NCBI GenBank assembly: GCA_965225915.1 | Contig: OZ245326.1 | Location: 2,170,001 to 2,234,000, forward strand | DNA from: JAAXHH01 sp965225915 | GTDB taxonomy: Bacteria > JAAXHH01 | Reading direction: 5' to 3' | Length of the DNA: 64,000 nucleotides | Shown: positions 1 to 6,920 of the stretch, piece after piece | Layout of the letters: each line of letters begins with the position of its first letter | Position numbering within the stretch: the first letter of the stretch is position 1 | Made by a program: the position numbers and the translations under genes | The notes under the pieces: generated by a model | Database searches by the model: none | Told to the model about the DNA's origin: nothing | Seen by the model: only the letters and a program-made list of their open reading frames with translations

Positions 1-1752
1 CCGTGTTGGAATACGTCCTATAATGCGCCCTTCATCGTCCAGCGAAATGGCGGCCTGGGCGATCATGTAATCCTCTTCCTGGTCGGCCGACAGATAGTCG
101 ATCGATTCGGTGATCTGTCCGTTTTCAACCTTGCGGTAAGGCGTCTCGATGAACCCGAACTGGTTGATCCTGCCGTAGGTGCCCATGTAAGCGATCAGGC
201 CGATGTTCGGACCTTCCGGCGTCTCGATGGGGCAGATGCGGCCATAGTGCGTATGATGGACATCGCGGACTTCGAAGCTGGCGTGTGACCGGTCCAGGCC
301 GCCGGGACCAAGTGAACTGAGTCGCCGCTTGTGGGTCAGTTCGGCCAGGGGGTTGGTCTGCTCCATGAACTGCGACAGTTGGCTGCTGCCGAAGAACGCG
401 GCAATGACGGAAGAAACCGTCCGGGCGTTCACCAGGTCCTGGGGCGTGATCGAATCGGCGTCGTGGAGACTGATCCGGTCCCGTATGGTTCTTGCCATGC
501 GGGTCAGCCCGGTGTTGTACTGGCCGGCGAGGAGTTCGCCCACGGATCGAGTTCGACGGTTGCCCAGATGGTCGATATCGTCGGTGACACCTTCGCCGCG
601 CCGCAGCTTCAGCAGATAATTGATGATGGCGATAAAGTCTTCCGCCGTCAGGATGGTCGTATCGATCGGCACGTCCAGTTTCATGCGCTTGTTGATCCGG
701 TGGCGCCCCACGGCCGCCAGGTTGTACCGCTTCGGGTTGAAGAACATGCGGTCCATCAAGGCCTGGGCCGTTTCGAGGTTGGGCGGATCACCCGGTCGCA
801 ACAGGCTGTACATTCGCGACAGTGCGTCTTCCGTCGATGAAGTCGTGTCTTTCTTGAACGTATTGGCCAGGACATCCGGTTCCCGGGTCGGGTCCATTCG
901 GACCACCTTGATTTTGCCGGAATGGACGTTCCCTTCGGCCAGCCGGGCCACCAGCGCCTCCGTCAGCGGTTCGCCGCTTTCGGCGATGATCTCCCCGGTT
1001 TCCTTGTTGACGACCGGCGCGCCTATACTGCGGCCGACCAATTCACCGGCCTTGCTGGACCGGACGTTGTCGAATTTATAAAACAACTTGTAGATATTTT
1101 CATTGCTCTCGTAACCCAGCGCACGCAGTAGCAGCGTTACGGGCAGTTTGCGCTTCCGGTCGATATGGACGAAAAGCACGTCGTTCACGTCCAGGCTGAA
1201 TTCGAGCCAGGTGCCGTGTTCAGGAATAATGCGGGCGGAGTAGAGCTGCTTCCCGTTGGGGTGGGTCTCTTCAGAGAAAAACACGCCGTAGGACCGCTGC
1301 AGCTGCGACACGATGACCCGCTCGGCGCCGTTGATGATGAACGTGCCCTTTTCCGTGATCAGGGGAAGTTCCCCGAGGAAGACGGTCTGTTCGATGATGT
1401 CCTTGACCTTCTTGTCGCCGGCGCCGTTTCCCTCCTCGCGAATGACCAGGCGAAGCCTCGCCTTCAAGGGAATCGCGTAGGTCATACCACGTTCCTGGCA
1501 TTCCAGGACGGTGTACTTGGCTTCACCGAGAATGTACTCGATGAACTCGAGCGAGAAGTGCTCGTGGATGTCCGTGATGGGGAAGATATCGGTGAAAACG
1601 GCCTGAAGACCCTGTTTCTTGCGCTCTGAAACGGGTACGTCGGCCTGTAGAAACGCCTTGAAGGAATCTAACTGTATTGCCAGCAGATTAGGCATTTCGA
1701 TGATAGAAGGCAGTTTGGAGAAATCTTGGCGTGTGATCTGAGTTTTATCCAT
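1..1752 (-). CDS. rpoB: RNA polymerase beta subunit, N-terminal part (runs off window start)
   Basis: Catalytic beta subunit of RNA polymerase. The first 584 codons are read from an ATG at 1752, and the frame is open to base 1; the rest lies outside the window (the family is about 1,200-1,400 residues). The protein begins MDKTQITRQDFSKLP. It contains the rifampicin-pocket segment SSQLSQFMEQTNPLAEL, then THKRRLSSLGPGGL and CPIETPEGPNIGLI. At the residue equivalent to E. coli Asp516 there is Glu (E464 here), while the His526 and Ser531 equivalents are kept. It follows rplL by 122 bp, and that gap holds competing hairpins that could attenuate transcription. Identity is certain from the conserved blocks. 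Confidence 0.98.
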   Translation of the reverse strand, partial: MDKTQITRQDFSKLPSIIEMPNLLAIQLDSFKAFLQADVPVSERKKQGLQAVFTDIFPITDIHEHFSLEFIEYILGEAKYTVLECQERGMTYAIPLKARLRLVIREEGNGAGDKKVKDIIEQTVFLGELPLITEKGTFIINGAERVIVSQLQRSYGVFFSEETHPNGKQLYSARIIPEHGTWLEFSLDVNDVLFVHIDRKRKLPVTLLLRALGYESNENIYKLFYKFDNVRSSKAGELVGRSIGAPVVNKETGEIIAESGEPLTEALVARLAEGNVHSGKIKVVRMDPTREPDVLANTFKKDTTSSTEDALSRMYSLLRPGDPPNLETAQALMDRMFFNPKRYNLAAVGRHRINKRMKLDVPIDTTILTAEDFIAIINYLLKLRRGEGVTDDIDHLGNRRTRSVGELLAGQYNTGLTRMARTIRDRISLHDADSITPQDLVNARTVSSVIAAFFGSSQLSQFMEQTNPLAELTHKRRLSSLGPGGLDRSHASFEVRDVHHTHYGRICPIETPEGPNIGLIAYMGTYGRINQFGFIETPYRKVENGQITESIDYLSADQEEDYMIAQAAISLDDEGRIIGRIPTR

Positions 1753-1783
1753 CGGCTGACCACATCCTTTCGACAGGTAAGTT

Positions 1784-1830
1784 AAAAGAACCCGTGGACG
1801 AACCGTGCAACGACCCCGTGCTGCCACGGG
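1784..1830 (-). terminator. Possible attenuator hairpins between rplL and rpoB
   Basis: On the minus strand CCCGTGG (1830-1824) can pair with CCACGGG (1797-1791). The transcript then continues TTCTTTT, giving a terminator-like hairpin with a 26-nt loop. The same 5' arm can pair instead with CACGGG (1820-1815) in a tight 4-nt-loop hairpin that would exclude the terminator form. E. coli has a partial terminator at the same place to lower beta output relative to L7/L12. The function here is inferred from position and pairing only. Confidence 0.4.
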
Positions 1831-1874
1831 ATCGCCGCTCTCGCCACGCGGACCCAATCCAGTTTACTGCCTGC

Positions 1875-2249
1875 CTATTTGAGTTCGACTGTTCCGCCCG
1901 CTTCTTTGATTTGCTTCTGCAGGTCGTCTGCCTCTTCTTTCGTAACGTCTTCCTTCAGTGCGCCGGGAACGCCGTCAACCAGTGCCTTGGCCTCCTTCAG
2001 ACCCAGGCCCGTGATTACACGGACGACTTTGATGACCTGGATCTTCTTGTCGCCGAAACCGGTCAGTACGACGTCGAAGGAAGTCTTCTCTTCCTCCTCA
2101 GGCGCGGCTGCGTCGACAGCACCAGGCGCAGCAATAGCCACTGTCGCCGCGGCTGAAACACCGAACTTGTCTTCGAGCGTCTTCACGAGATCATTCAGTT
2201 CCAGTACGGTAAGATGTTCGATCTGATCGACGATATCGGACACGGCCAT
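1875..2249 (-). CDS. rplL: 50S ribosomal protein L7/L12
   Basis: Stalk protein of the large subunit that recruits and activates translational GTPases. It has 124 residues, normal for the family: an N-terminal dimerisation helix (MAVSDIVDQIEHLTVLELNDLV), an Ala-rich hinge around residues 34-55, and the C-terminal domain with GLGLKEAKALVDGVP. The start at 2249 is chosen because GGAGGT sits 8 bases upstream; an in-frame ATG 15 bases earlier overlaps that Shine-Dalgarno site. It follows rplJ in the usual L10-L12 pair, with a UUCG hairpin in the gap. Confidence 0.97.
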   Translation of the reverse strand: MAVSDIVDQIEHLTVLELNDLVKTLEDKFGVSAAATVAIAAPGAVDAAAPEEEEKTSFDVVLTGFGDKKIQVIKVVRVITGLGLKEAKALVDGVPGALKEDVTKEEADDLQKQIKEAGGTVELK

Positions 2250-2330
2250 AACGCATACCTCCATTATATATTAAGGAATACTACATTTGATTATTCCTAA
2301 CAGTCACACACAAACGATTACTAGCAACCA

Positions 2331-2346
2331 TACCGGCGAACCGGTA
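2331..2346 (-). other. UUCG-tetraloop hairpin between rplJ and rplL
   Basis: A perfect 6-bp stem, TACCGG-TTCG-CCGGTA on the minus strand, starts about 10 bases after the rplJ stop codon. No U-tract follows, so it is not a classical terminator. It could stabilise or process the rplJ-rplL mRNA and help set the 1:4 ratio of L10 to L12; that role is inference. Confidence 0.4.
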
Positions 2347-2356
2347 CACATGGTAT

Positions 2357-2896
2357 TCATTCGCTGCCTTCATTCGCCGCCTTCTGCTGCGATATGGCCG
2401 ACACGGTGCGGACCAGGTTGCCCAGTACTCCGGACAACGTGAACACCAGGCCGGTAATGGGTGCGGCGATACCGCTGACCGCCCTGGCCAGCAGTTCATC
2501 CCTGCCAGGCAGTGCGGACAGTGTCTGGGCCTGCGAGGCATCGATGATCGCACCGGTCAGGAATCCGCCCTTGATTCGGGGGCGGTCATCGTGGCTTTTA
2601 CCGAAATTGATGATTACTTTCGCCGGAGCTACGGGGTCGTTCGACATGACGAGCGCGGTCGGACCATCCAGGGTTTCACCCAGGTCGGGTAGGCCTGCTT
2701 TGGCGACGGCGAGGCGAGTAAGGGTATTCTTGATGACACGGCATTCTACGGATTCCGCCCGCAGCTGCCGGCGCAACTCCGTTACCTCTCCGACATCCAG
2801 GCCGGTAAGGTCCGTCAGGTATACGCTTTCGGTTTCCGTCAATCGCGTCGTCAGATCCTTGACGATCTGCTCTTTTACGGCACGCGGCTGGGGCAT
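2357..2896 (-). CDS. rplJ: 50S ribosomal protein L10
   Basis: Base of the L7/L12 stalk; binds 23S rRNA and carries L12 dimers through its C-terminal helix. It has 179 residues. Family features seen are the N-terminal stretch KEQIVKDLTTRLTETESVYLTDLTGL, the RRQLR and VIKNTL region, and the hydrophobic C-terminal helix VLGNLVRTVSAISQQKA. AAGGAG lies upstream of the ATG at 2896. Only 47 bp separate it from rplA, so there is no room for a long L10-binding leader; control may act within the longer rplKAJL transcript. Confidence 0.97.
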   Translation of the reverse strand: MPQPRAVKEQIVKDLTTRLTETESVYLTDLTGLDVGEVTELRRQLRAESVECRVIKNTLTRLAVAKAGLPDLGETLDGPTALVMSNDPVAPAKVIINFGKSHDDRPRIKGGFLTGAIIDASQAQTLSALPGRDELLARAVSGIAAPITGLVFTLSGVLGNLVRTVSAISQQKAANEGSE

Positions 2897-2943
2897 GGTG
2901 TCAAGACTCCTTTTCTACCAACGGCTCCTGGCCGTGGATGTAT

Positions 2944-3642
2944 CTACGCCTCTACGGTCGCCGCCTGGCGATCGACCGACACACCGGGACCCATGGAAGA
3001 TGAAATGGTAAGACGTTTTATGTATTGCCCTTTGGCGGATGCAGGCTTCGCCCGCATGACCGCGTCGATTAACGCCGAAGCATTTTCCGTCAACTGTTGC
3101 ACGGAGAAGGACACCTTGCCCACGGGACCGTGCAGGTTTCCGTTGCGGTCTACGCGGTACTCGATTCGGCCCGATTTCACCTCGCGGACAGCTGGCCCGA
3201 CGTCAAATGTGACGGTGCCGCTTTTCGGGTTGGGCATAAGGCCCCTCGGACCCAGTACGCGTCCCAGCTTGCCCACGTCCCGCATGATATCGGGCGTGGC
3301 GATCACGACGTCGAAATCGGTCCAGCCCTTCTCGATCTGCTCGATGTACTCGTCGGCACCGACGTAGTCCGCACCCGCTTCCTGGGCGTCCTTCTGCGCT
3401 TCGCCGCGCGTCAACACGAGTACCTTGGTATCCTTGCCGGTTCCGTGGGGTAGCGCTACCGCCCCCCTCACCATCTGATCCGCGTGCCGGGGATCCACGT
3501 TGAGCCGAATGACTATCTCGACGGTCTCGTCGAACTTCGTCTTCGATACGTCCTTGACGATCGATAAAGCGTCCTCGAGGGGGTAATATCTACCCTCCTC
3601 CGTTTTCTCCTTAGCAGCCAGATAGCGCCTGCCTCTTTTCAT
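2944..3642 (-). CDS. rplA: 50S ribosomal protein L1
   Basis: Forms the L1 stalk near the ribosomal E site and often represses its own operon by binding mRNA. It has 232 residues, the usual length. It begins MKRGRRYLAAKEK and has the conserved LGRVLGPRGLMPNPKSGTV block at about residues 125-143 and a KSGRIEYRVDRNGNLHGPVGK segment near 160. AAGGAGAC precedes the ATG. It lies 27 bp after rplK, in the universal rplK-rplA order. Confidence 0.98.
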   Translation of the reverse strand: MKRGRRYLAAKEKTEEGRYYPLEDALSIVKDVSKTKFDETVEIVIRLNVDPRHADQMVRGAVALPHGTGKDTKVLVLTRGEAQKDAQEAGADYVGADEYIEQIEKGWTDFDVVIATPDIMRDVGKLGRVLGPRGLMPNPKSGTVTFDVGPAVREVKSGRIEYRVDRNGNLHGPVGKVSFSVQQLTENASALIDAVMRAKPASAKGQYIKRLTISSSMGPGVSVDRQAATVEA

Positions 3643-3669
3643 GGCCCGTCTCCTTGCGTCTTTCCGCGG

Positions 3670-4095
3670 TTATCCGTCGACCTCGATACCCATACTGCGG
3701 GCCGTGCCTTCGATCATCCGCATGGCCGACTCCGTATCAGATGCGTTCAGGTCCGGCTTCTTCAATTCAGCGATCTGTCTGACTTGGTCCCGGGTGACCC
3801 GGCCGACCTTGTCCCGGTTCGGTTCGCCCGATGCCTTGGCCAGACCCGCTTCGCGTTTGAGCAGCACGGCGGCCGGGGGCGTTTTCGTGATGAACGAAAA
3901 ACTGCGGTCGGCGTAGACCGTGATCACGACCGGAATGATCAGCCCCATCTGATCCTGGGTCTTCGCGTTGAAGACCTTGCAGAACTCCATGGGATTGACG
4001 CCGTGCTGGCCGAGCGCCGATCCTACCGGGGGCGCTGGATTCGCCTGGCCGGCTGGAACCTGGAGCTTGACCACCGTAGTTATTTTCTTGGCCAC
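3670..4095 (-). CDS. rplK: 50S ribosomal protein L11
   Basis: Part of the GTPase-associated centre of the large subunit. At 141 residues it is full length. The N-terminal proline-rich motif (PAGQANPAPPVGSALGQHG) and the rRNA-binding C-terminal domain with GTARSMGIEV are both present. It follows nusG by 9 bp and precedes rplA, the standard bacterial arrangement, and is almost certainly in the same transcript. Confidence 0.98.
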   Translation of the reverse strand: MAKKITTVVKLQVPAGQANPAPPVGSALGQHGVNPMEFCKVFNAKTQDQMGLIIPVVITVYADRSFSFITKTPPAAVLLKREAGLAKASGEPNRDKVGRVTRDQVRQIAELKKPDLNASDTESAMRMIEGTARSMGIEVDG

Positions 4096-4104
4096 AAGAC
4101 CCTC

Positions 4105-4641
4105 CTAAGTAACGTGGGAGACCTGTAGAAAATCGAGTTCCACCGGTGTCGCACGTCCAAAAATACTTACCATGACCTTGAGTTTCTGCCGGTCGGCGTG
4201 TATCGCCTCCACAACACCCGTGAAATCGGTAAAGGGCCCATCCGTTACCTTGACCTGGTCGCCGGTCCGGTACGGGATATCTACGCCCTCGCCCTTTTCC
4301 TTGTTCGGTTCGTCCCGGTGCAGAATGCGGTTCAGTTCGGCTTCCCTCAGGGGCTGCGGCCTGGGTCCGCTTCCGACGAAATGGGTAACGCCCGGCGCGT
4401 TGGTCACCATGTGCCAGGAATCACGGTCCATCTCCATTTCCACGAGGACGTAACTGGGGAACAGCTTGCGTATGGTAGACGTTTTCTTCCCCTGCTTCAT
4501 CTCTACGATTTCTTCGGTAGGGATGAGGATTTCACCTATTTTCTCTTCGAGTCCTTCTCTGACCTTCAGCTTCTCCAGGTGGGTTTTCACCTTGTTCTCA
4601 TGACTTGAATAGGTATGTATCACATACCAGCGCTTTTCCAT
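4105..4641 (-). CDS. nusG: Transcription elongation/antitermination factor NusG
   Basis: Binds the RNA polymerase clamp helices, suppresses pausing and links RNAP to Rho or the ribosome. It has 178 residues: NGN domain (RWYVIHTYSSHENKV ... LFPSYVLVEMEM, residues 4-75) and a C-terminal KOW domain (VTDGPFTDFTGVVEAIHAD, about residues 132-150). The segment between them contains KEKGEG. It lies 28 bp downstream of secE, as is usual. Confidence 0.98.
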   Translation of the reverse strand: MEKRWYVIHTYSSHENKVKTHLEKLKVREGLEEKIGEILIPTEEIVEMKQGKKTSTIRKLFPSYVLVEMEMDRDSWHMVTNAPGVTHFVGSGPRPQPLREAELNRILHRDEPNKEKGEGVDIPYRTGDQVKVTDGPFTDFTGVVEAIHADRQKLKVMVSIFGRATPVELDFLQVSHVT

Positions 4642-4669
4642 GACTCACCTCATCATCTCTTGCGACGCG

Positions 4670-4858
4670 TCAGGCCCCGAGCAAACGGCTGAGTATTATG
4701 GACAGTATGAAATCTATAACTCCCGTGAATGCGGCCAGGATGAGCGTGATTATGATAACCACGGTCGTCGAACCGATCAGTTCGTTCCGGCTCGGCCAAC
4801 TCACCTTCGAGAGTTCCGTTCTTACTTCTCTAAGAAAATCAACCGTTCGTTCGTACAT
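4670..4858 (-). CDS. secE: Preprotein translocase subunit SecE
   Basis: Single-span clamp subunit of the SecYEG channel. At 62 residues it is the short, minimal form found outside enterobacteria: an amphipathic helix (FLREVRTELSKVSWPSRNEL, with the signature KVSWPSR) and one transmembrane segment (residues about 28-55). It lies directly upstream of nusG. The MYERTV start has no strong Shine-Dalgarno site but is the only sensible start. Confidence 0.95.
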   Translation of the reverse strand: MYERTVDFLREVRTELSKVSWPSRNELIGSTTVVIIITLILAAFTGVIDFILSIILSRLLGA

Positions 4859-4919
4859 GTTTCCGTTTATCGCGCTGAAATGACCGTTTGTCTTCAGTAT
4901 TTACGGATAGTCACGGTCA

Positions 4920-4925
4920 ATTATA
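4920..4925 (-). promoter_or_regulatory. Candidate -10 box for the secE-nusG-rplKAJL-rpoB transcript
   Basis: On the minus strand a perfect TATAAT lies between the tuf terminator and secE, about 60 bases before the secE start. No good -35 hexamer is found 16-18 bp upstream (CAGGCC at 17 bp). The site is placed where a new promoter would be expected after the terminator, but the evidence is the -10 box alone. Confidence 0.35.
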
Positions 4926-4966
4926 GGTTCATGGTTTCAGTGGGCCTGCGCACATGCGAGATAAGC

Positions 4967-5019
4967 ATAAAAAGGCAGGCCGGAACTGTGTTTCCGCTCA
5001 GTTCGAGTCGCCGGCCTGC
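4967..5019 (-). terminator. Intrinsic terminator after tuf
   Basis: On the minus strand an outer stem GCAGGCCG (5019-5012) pairs with CGGCCTGC (4982-4975). An inner stem GAACTG/CAGTTC closes a 10-nt loop, with a one-sided 7-nt bulge between the two stems. The 3' arm is followed by CTTTTTATGC. The hairpin ends the tuf transcript about 100 bp after its stop codon and separates it from secE. Confidence 0.85.
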
Positions 5020-5115
5020 GATTTTCCGCATTTTCTATGTCAAAATCATCCGGACCAACCGGATGGATACCCTTCCGATACTTCCGCCCCCGCGTCTAAA
5101 TGTCTATACCCGCCG

Positions 5116-6306
5116 TTACTCGATTATCTCAATGACGACGCCCGCGCCTACTGTGCGTCCGCCCTCTCTGATGGCGAACCTCAGTTCCTTGTCCATGGCG
5201 ATGGGCTGCATGAGTTTGACTTCCATGTCGACGTTATCGCCGGGCATCACCATCTCTACGTCCGAAGGCAAGCTCACCGACCCAGTAACGTCCGTGGTGC
5301 GGAAGTAGAACTGGGGCCGGTAGTTGTTGAAGAAGGGAGTATGCCTTCCACCTTCTTCCTGCTTGAGGACGTATACCTGCGCCTTGAACCTGGTATGGGG
5401 CTTGATGGAGCCGGGCTTGGCGACCACCTGTCCGCGTTCGAGGGATTCCTTGTCGACGCCTCGCAACAGCAGTCCCACGTTGTCTCCCGCCCTGGCGTCG
5501 TCTAAGAACTTGCGGAACATCTCGATGTCGGTGACGACGGTCTTTCGGGTGTCCTTGATGCCGATGATCTCCACCTCGTCGTTCTTGTTGATGATGCCGC
5601 TTTCCACGCGTCCGGTGCCCACGGTCCCCCGCCCGGTAATGGAGAAGACGTCCTCCACGGGCATGAGGAAGGGCCGGTCCTCGTCGCGGACCGGTGTGGG
5701 GATGTAGTCGTCGACGGTATCCATGAGCTCGCCGATAGGCTTGTTGTCGCCGGAACCGGTCTCGGATTCCAGGGCCAGTAGAGCGCTGCCGCGCACCACG
5801 GGGATGTCGTCGCCGGGGAAGTCGTAAGAGGACAACAGCTCCCGGACCTCGAGCTCGACGAGTTCGAGGAGTTCCTCATCGTCGACCTGGTCGCACTTGT
5901 TGAGGAAGACGACGATGGCGGGCACGTTGACCTGCCTGGCCAGGAGGATGTGCTCCCGGGTCTGGGGCATGGGCCCGTCTGCGGCGGAGACCACGAGGAT
6001 GGCGCCGTCCATCTGGGCGGCCCCGGTGATCATGTTCTTGATGTAGTCGGCATGGCCGGGACAGTCCACGTGGGCGTAGTGCCGCTTCAAGGTCTCGTAC
6101 TCGGCGTGGTGGACGTTGATGGTGACGCCGCGCTCCTTCTCCTCGGGCGCGTTGTCGATATCATCGTAATCACTGAACTTGGCCAGTCCCTTCTCGGCAA
6201 GGACCTTGGTGATGGCCGCCGTCAATGTCGTCTTGCCATGGTCCACGTGACCGATCGTGCCGATGTTCACGTGGGGCTTCGTACGCTCAAATCTCTCCTT
6301 CGACAT
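5116..6306 (-). CDS. tuf: Elongation factor Tu
   Basis: GTPase that delivers aminoacyl-tRNA to the ribosome. It has 396 residues. The P-loop is GHVDHGKTT (18-26), followed by the switch II motif DCPGHADY and the base-recognition motif NKCD. Domains II and III follow (TGRGTVGTGRVESG; RPQFYFRTTDVTG). The start at 6306 (MSKERFERTKPHVNIG) is preceded by AGGAG. The frame stays open 102 bases further upstream into the tRNA-Thr gene, which is not coding. The gene is downstream of four tRNA genes, as in E. coli tufB. Confidence 0.98.
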   Translation of the reverse strand: MSKERFERTKPHVNIGTIGHVDHGKTTLTAAITKVLAEKGLAKFSDYDDIDNAPEEKERGVTINVHHAEYETLKRHYAHVDCPGHADYIKNMITGAAQMDGAILVVSAADGPMPQTREHILLARQVNVPAIVVFLNKCDQVDDEELLELVELEVRELLSSYDFPGDDIPVVRGSALLALESETGSGDNKPIGELMDTVDDYIPTPVRDEDRPFLMPVEDVFSITGRGTVGTGRVESGIINKNDEVEIIGIKDTRKTVVTDIEMFRKFLDDARAGDNVGLLLRGVDKESLERGQVVAKPGSIKPHTRFKAQVYVLKQEEGGRHTPFFNNYRPQFYFRTTDVTGSVSLPSDVEMVMPGDNVDMEVKLMQPIAMDKELRFAIREGGRTVGAGVVIEIIE

Positions 6307-6366
6307 GAAGTCTTTCTCCTGAGCCAGATAGGTTAACGAAACAAAACACCCATATTGTCTGAGCCA

Positions 6367-6439
6367 AGCCCTCGGCCGGACTTGAACCGGCGACCCACAC
6401 CTTACCATGGTGTTGCTCTACCAACTGAGCTACAAGGGC
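6367..6439 (-). tRNA. tRNA-Thr (GGT anticodon)
   Basis: On the minus strand a 73-nt cloverleaf: acceptor GCCCTTG/CGAGGGC, D-arm GCTCAGTTGGTAGAGC, anticodon stem ACACC/GGTGT with loop ATGGTAA (anticodon GGT), and T-arm GCCGGTTCAAGTCCGGC. CCA is not encoded. It is the last of four tRNAs before tuf. Confidence 0.97.
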
Positions 6440-6515
6440 GCTTTGTTCAAGGTTCAGATAAACTTTTACATTTCAACGGCTGAAATCTTCAGTTTTCCGA
6501 ACCCTGAACCTCAAG

Positions 6516-6589
6516 AGCGGGAAACGGGATTCGAACCCGCGACCCTCAGCTTGGAAGGCTGATGCTCTTGCCAACTGAGCTATTCCCGC
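6516..6589 (-). tRNA. tRNA-Gly (TCC anticodon)
   Basis: On the minus strand the acceptor is GCGGGAA/TTCCCGC, the anticodon arm TCAGC-CTTCCAA-GCTGA gives anticodon TCC, and the T-arm contains GGGTTCGAATCCC. It is 74 nt long without an encoded CCA. Confidence 0.97.
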
Positions 6590-6634
6590 CGGTCTTCATT
6601 CTGTTGCTGCTGACCAGCCCTCTTCAGATTCACA

Positions 6635-6716
6635 TGGGGAGGGCAGGATTCGAACCTGCGAAGGCTGAGCCAACGGATTTACAGTCCGTCCCATTTGACC
6701 GCTCTGGAACCTCCCC
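6635..6716 (-). tRNA. tRNA-Tyr (GTA anticodon)
   Basis: On the minus strand a class II tRNA of 82 nt with acceptor GGGGAGG/CCTCCCC, anticodon loop CTGTAAA (GTA), a long variable arm, and T-loop GGTTCGAATCC. CCA is not encoded. Confidence 0.97.
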
Positions 6717-6728
6717 TGGCTGCCATGA

Positions 6729-6801
6729 AGCCACCACTCGGATTCGAACCGAGAACCTACTGATTACAAATCAGCCGCTCTACCATTGGAGCTATGGTGG
6801 C
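6729..6801 (-). tRNA. tRNA-Thr (TGT anticodon)
   Basis: On the minus strand the acceptor is GCCACCA/TGGTGGC, the anticodon loop TTTGTAA gives anticodon TGT, and the T-arm contains CTCGGTTCGAATCCGAG. It is the first of the four tRNAs and lies about 50 bases after the predicted transcription start. Confidence 0.97.
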
Positions 6802-6856
6802 CCATTATAATCAGTACAGATCCCCTATAGGAGCAGCTCAAGAACACAGAACAGTA

Positions 6857-6885
6857 AATATAACCAACATCAGGATTTTTGTCAA
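6857..6885 (-). promoter_or_regulatory. Sigma-70 promoter of the tRNA-tuf operon
   Basis: On the minus strand TTGACA (6885-6880), a 17-bp spacer and TATATT (6862-6857). The predicted start is near 6850, just upstream of tRNA-Thr(TGT). Near-consensus hexamers fit a strongly expressed tRNA and EF-Tu transcript. Confidence 0.85.
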
Positions 6886-6920
6886 GTGTGATTAGAAATT
6901 AAATAGAAGGCAGGGATGGA

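Noticed and set aside
4967..5019. tRNA-Trp gene between tuf and secE
   Set aside because: The inverted repeat there lacks D- and T-arm motifs and a CCA anticodon loop, and is followed by a U-tract; it is a terminator.
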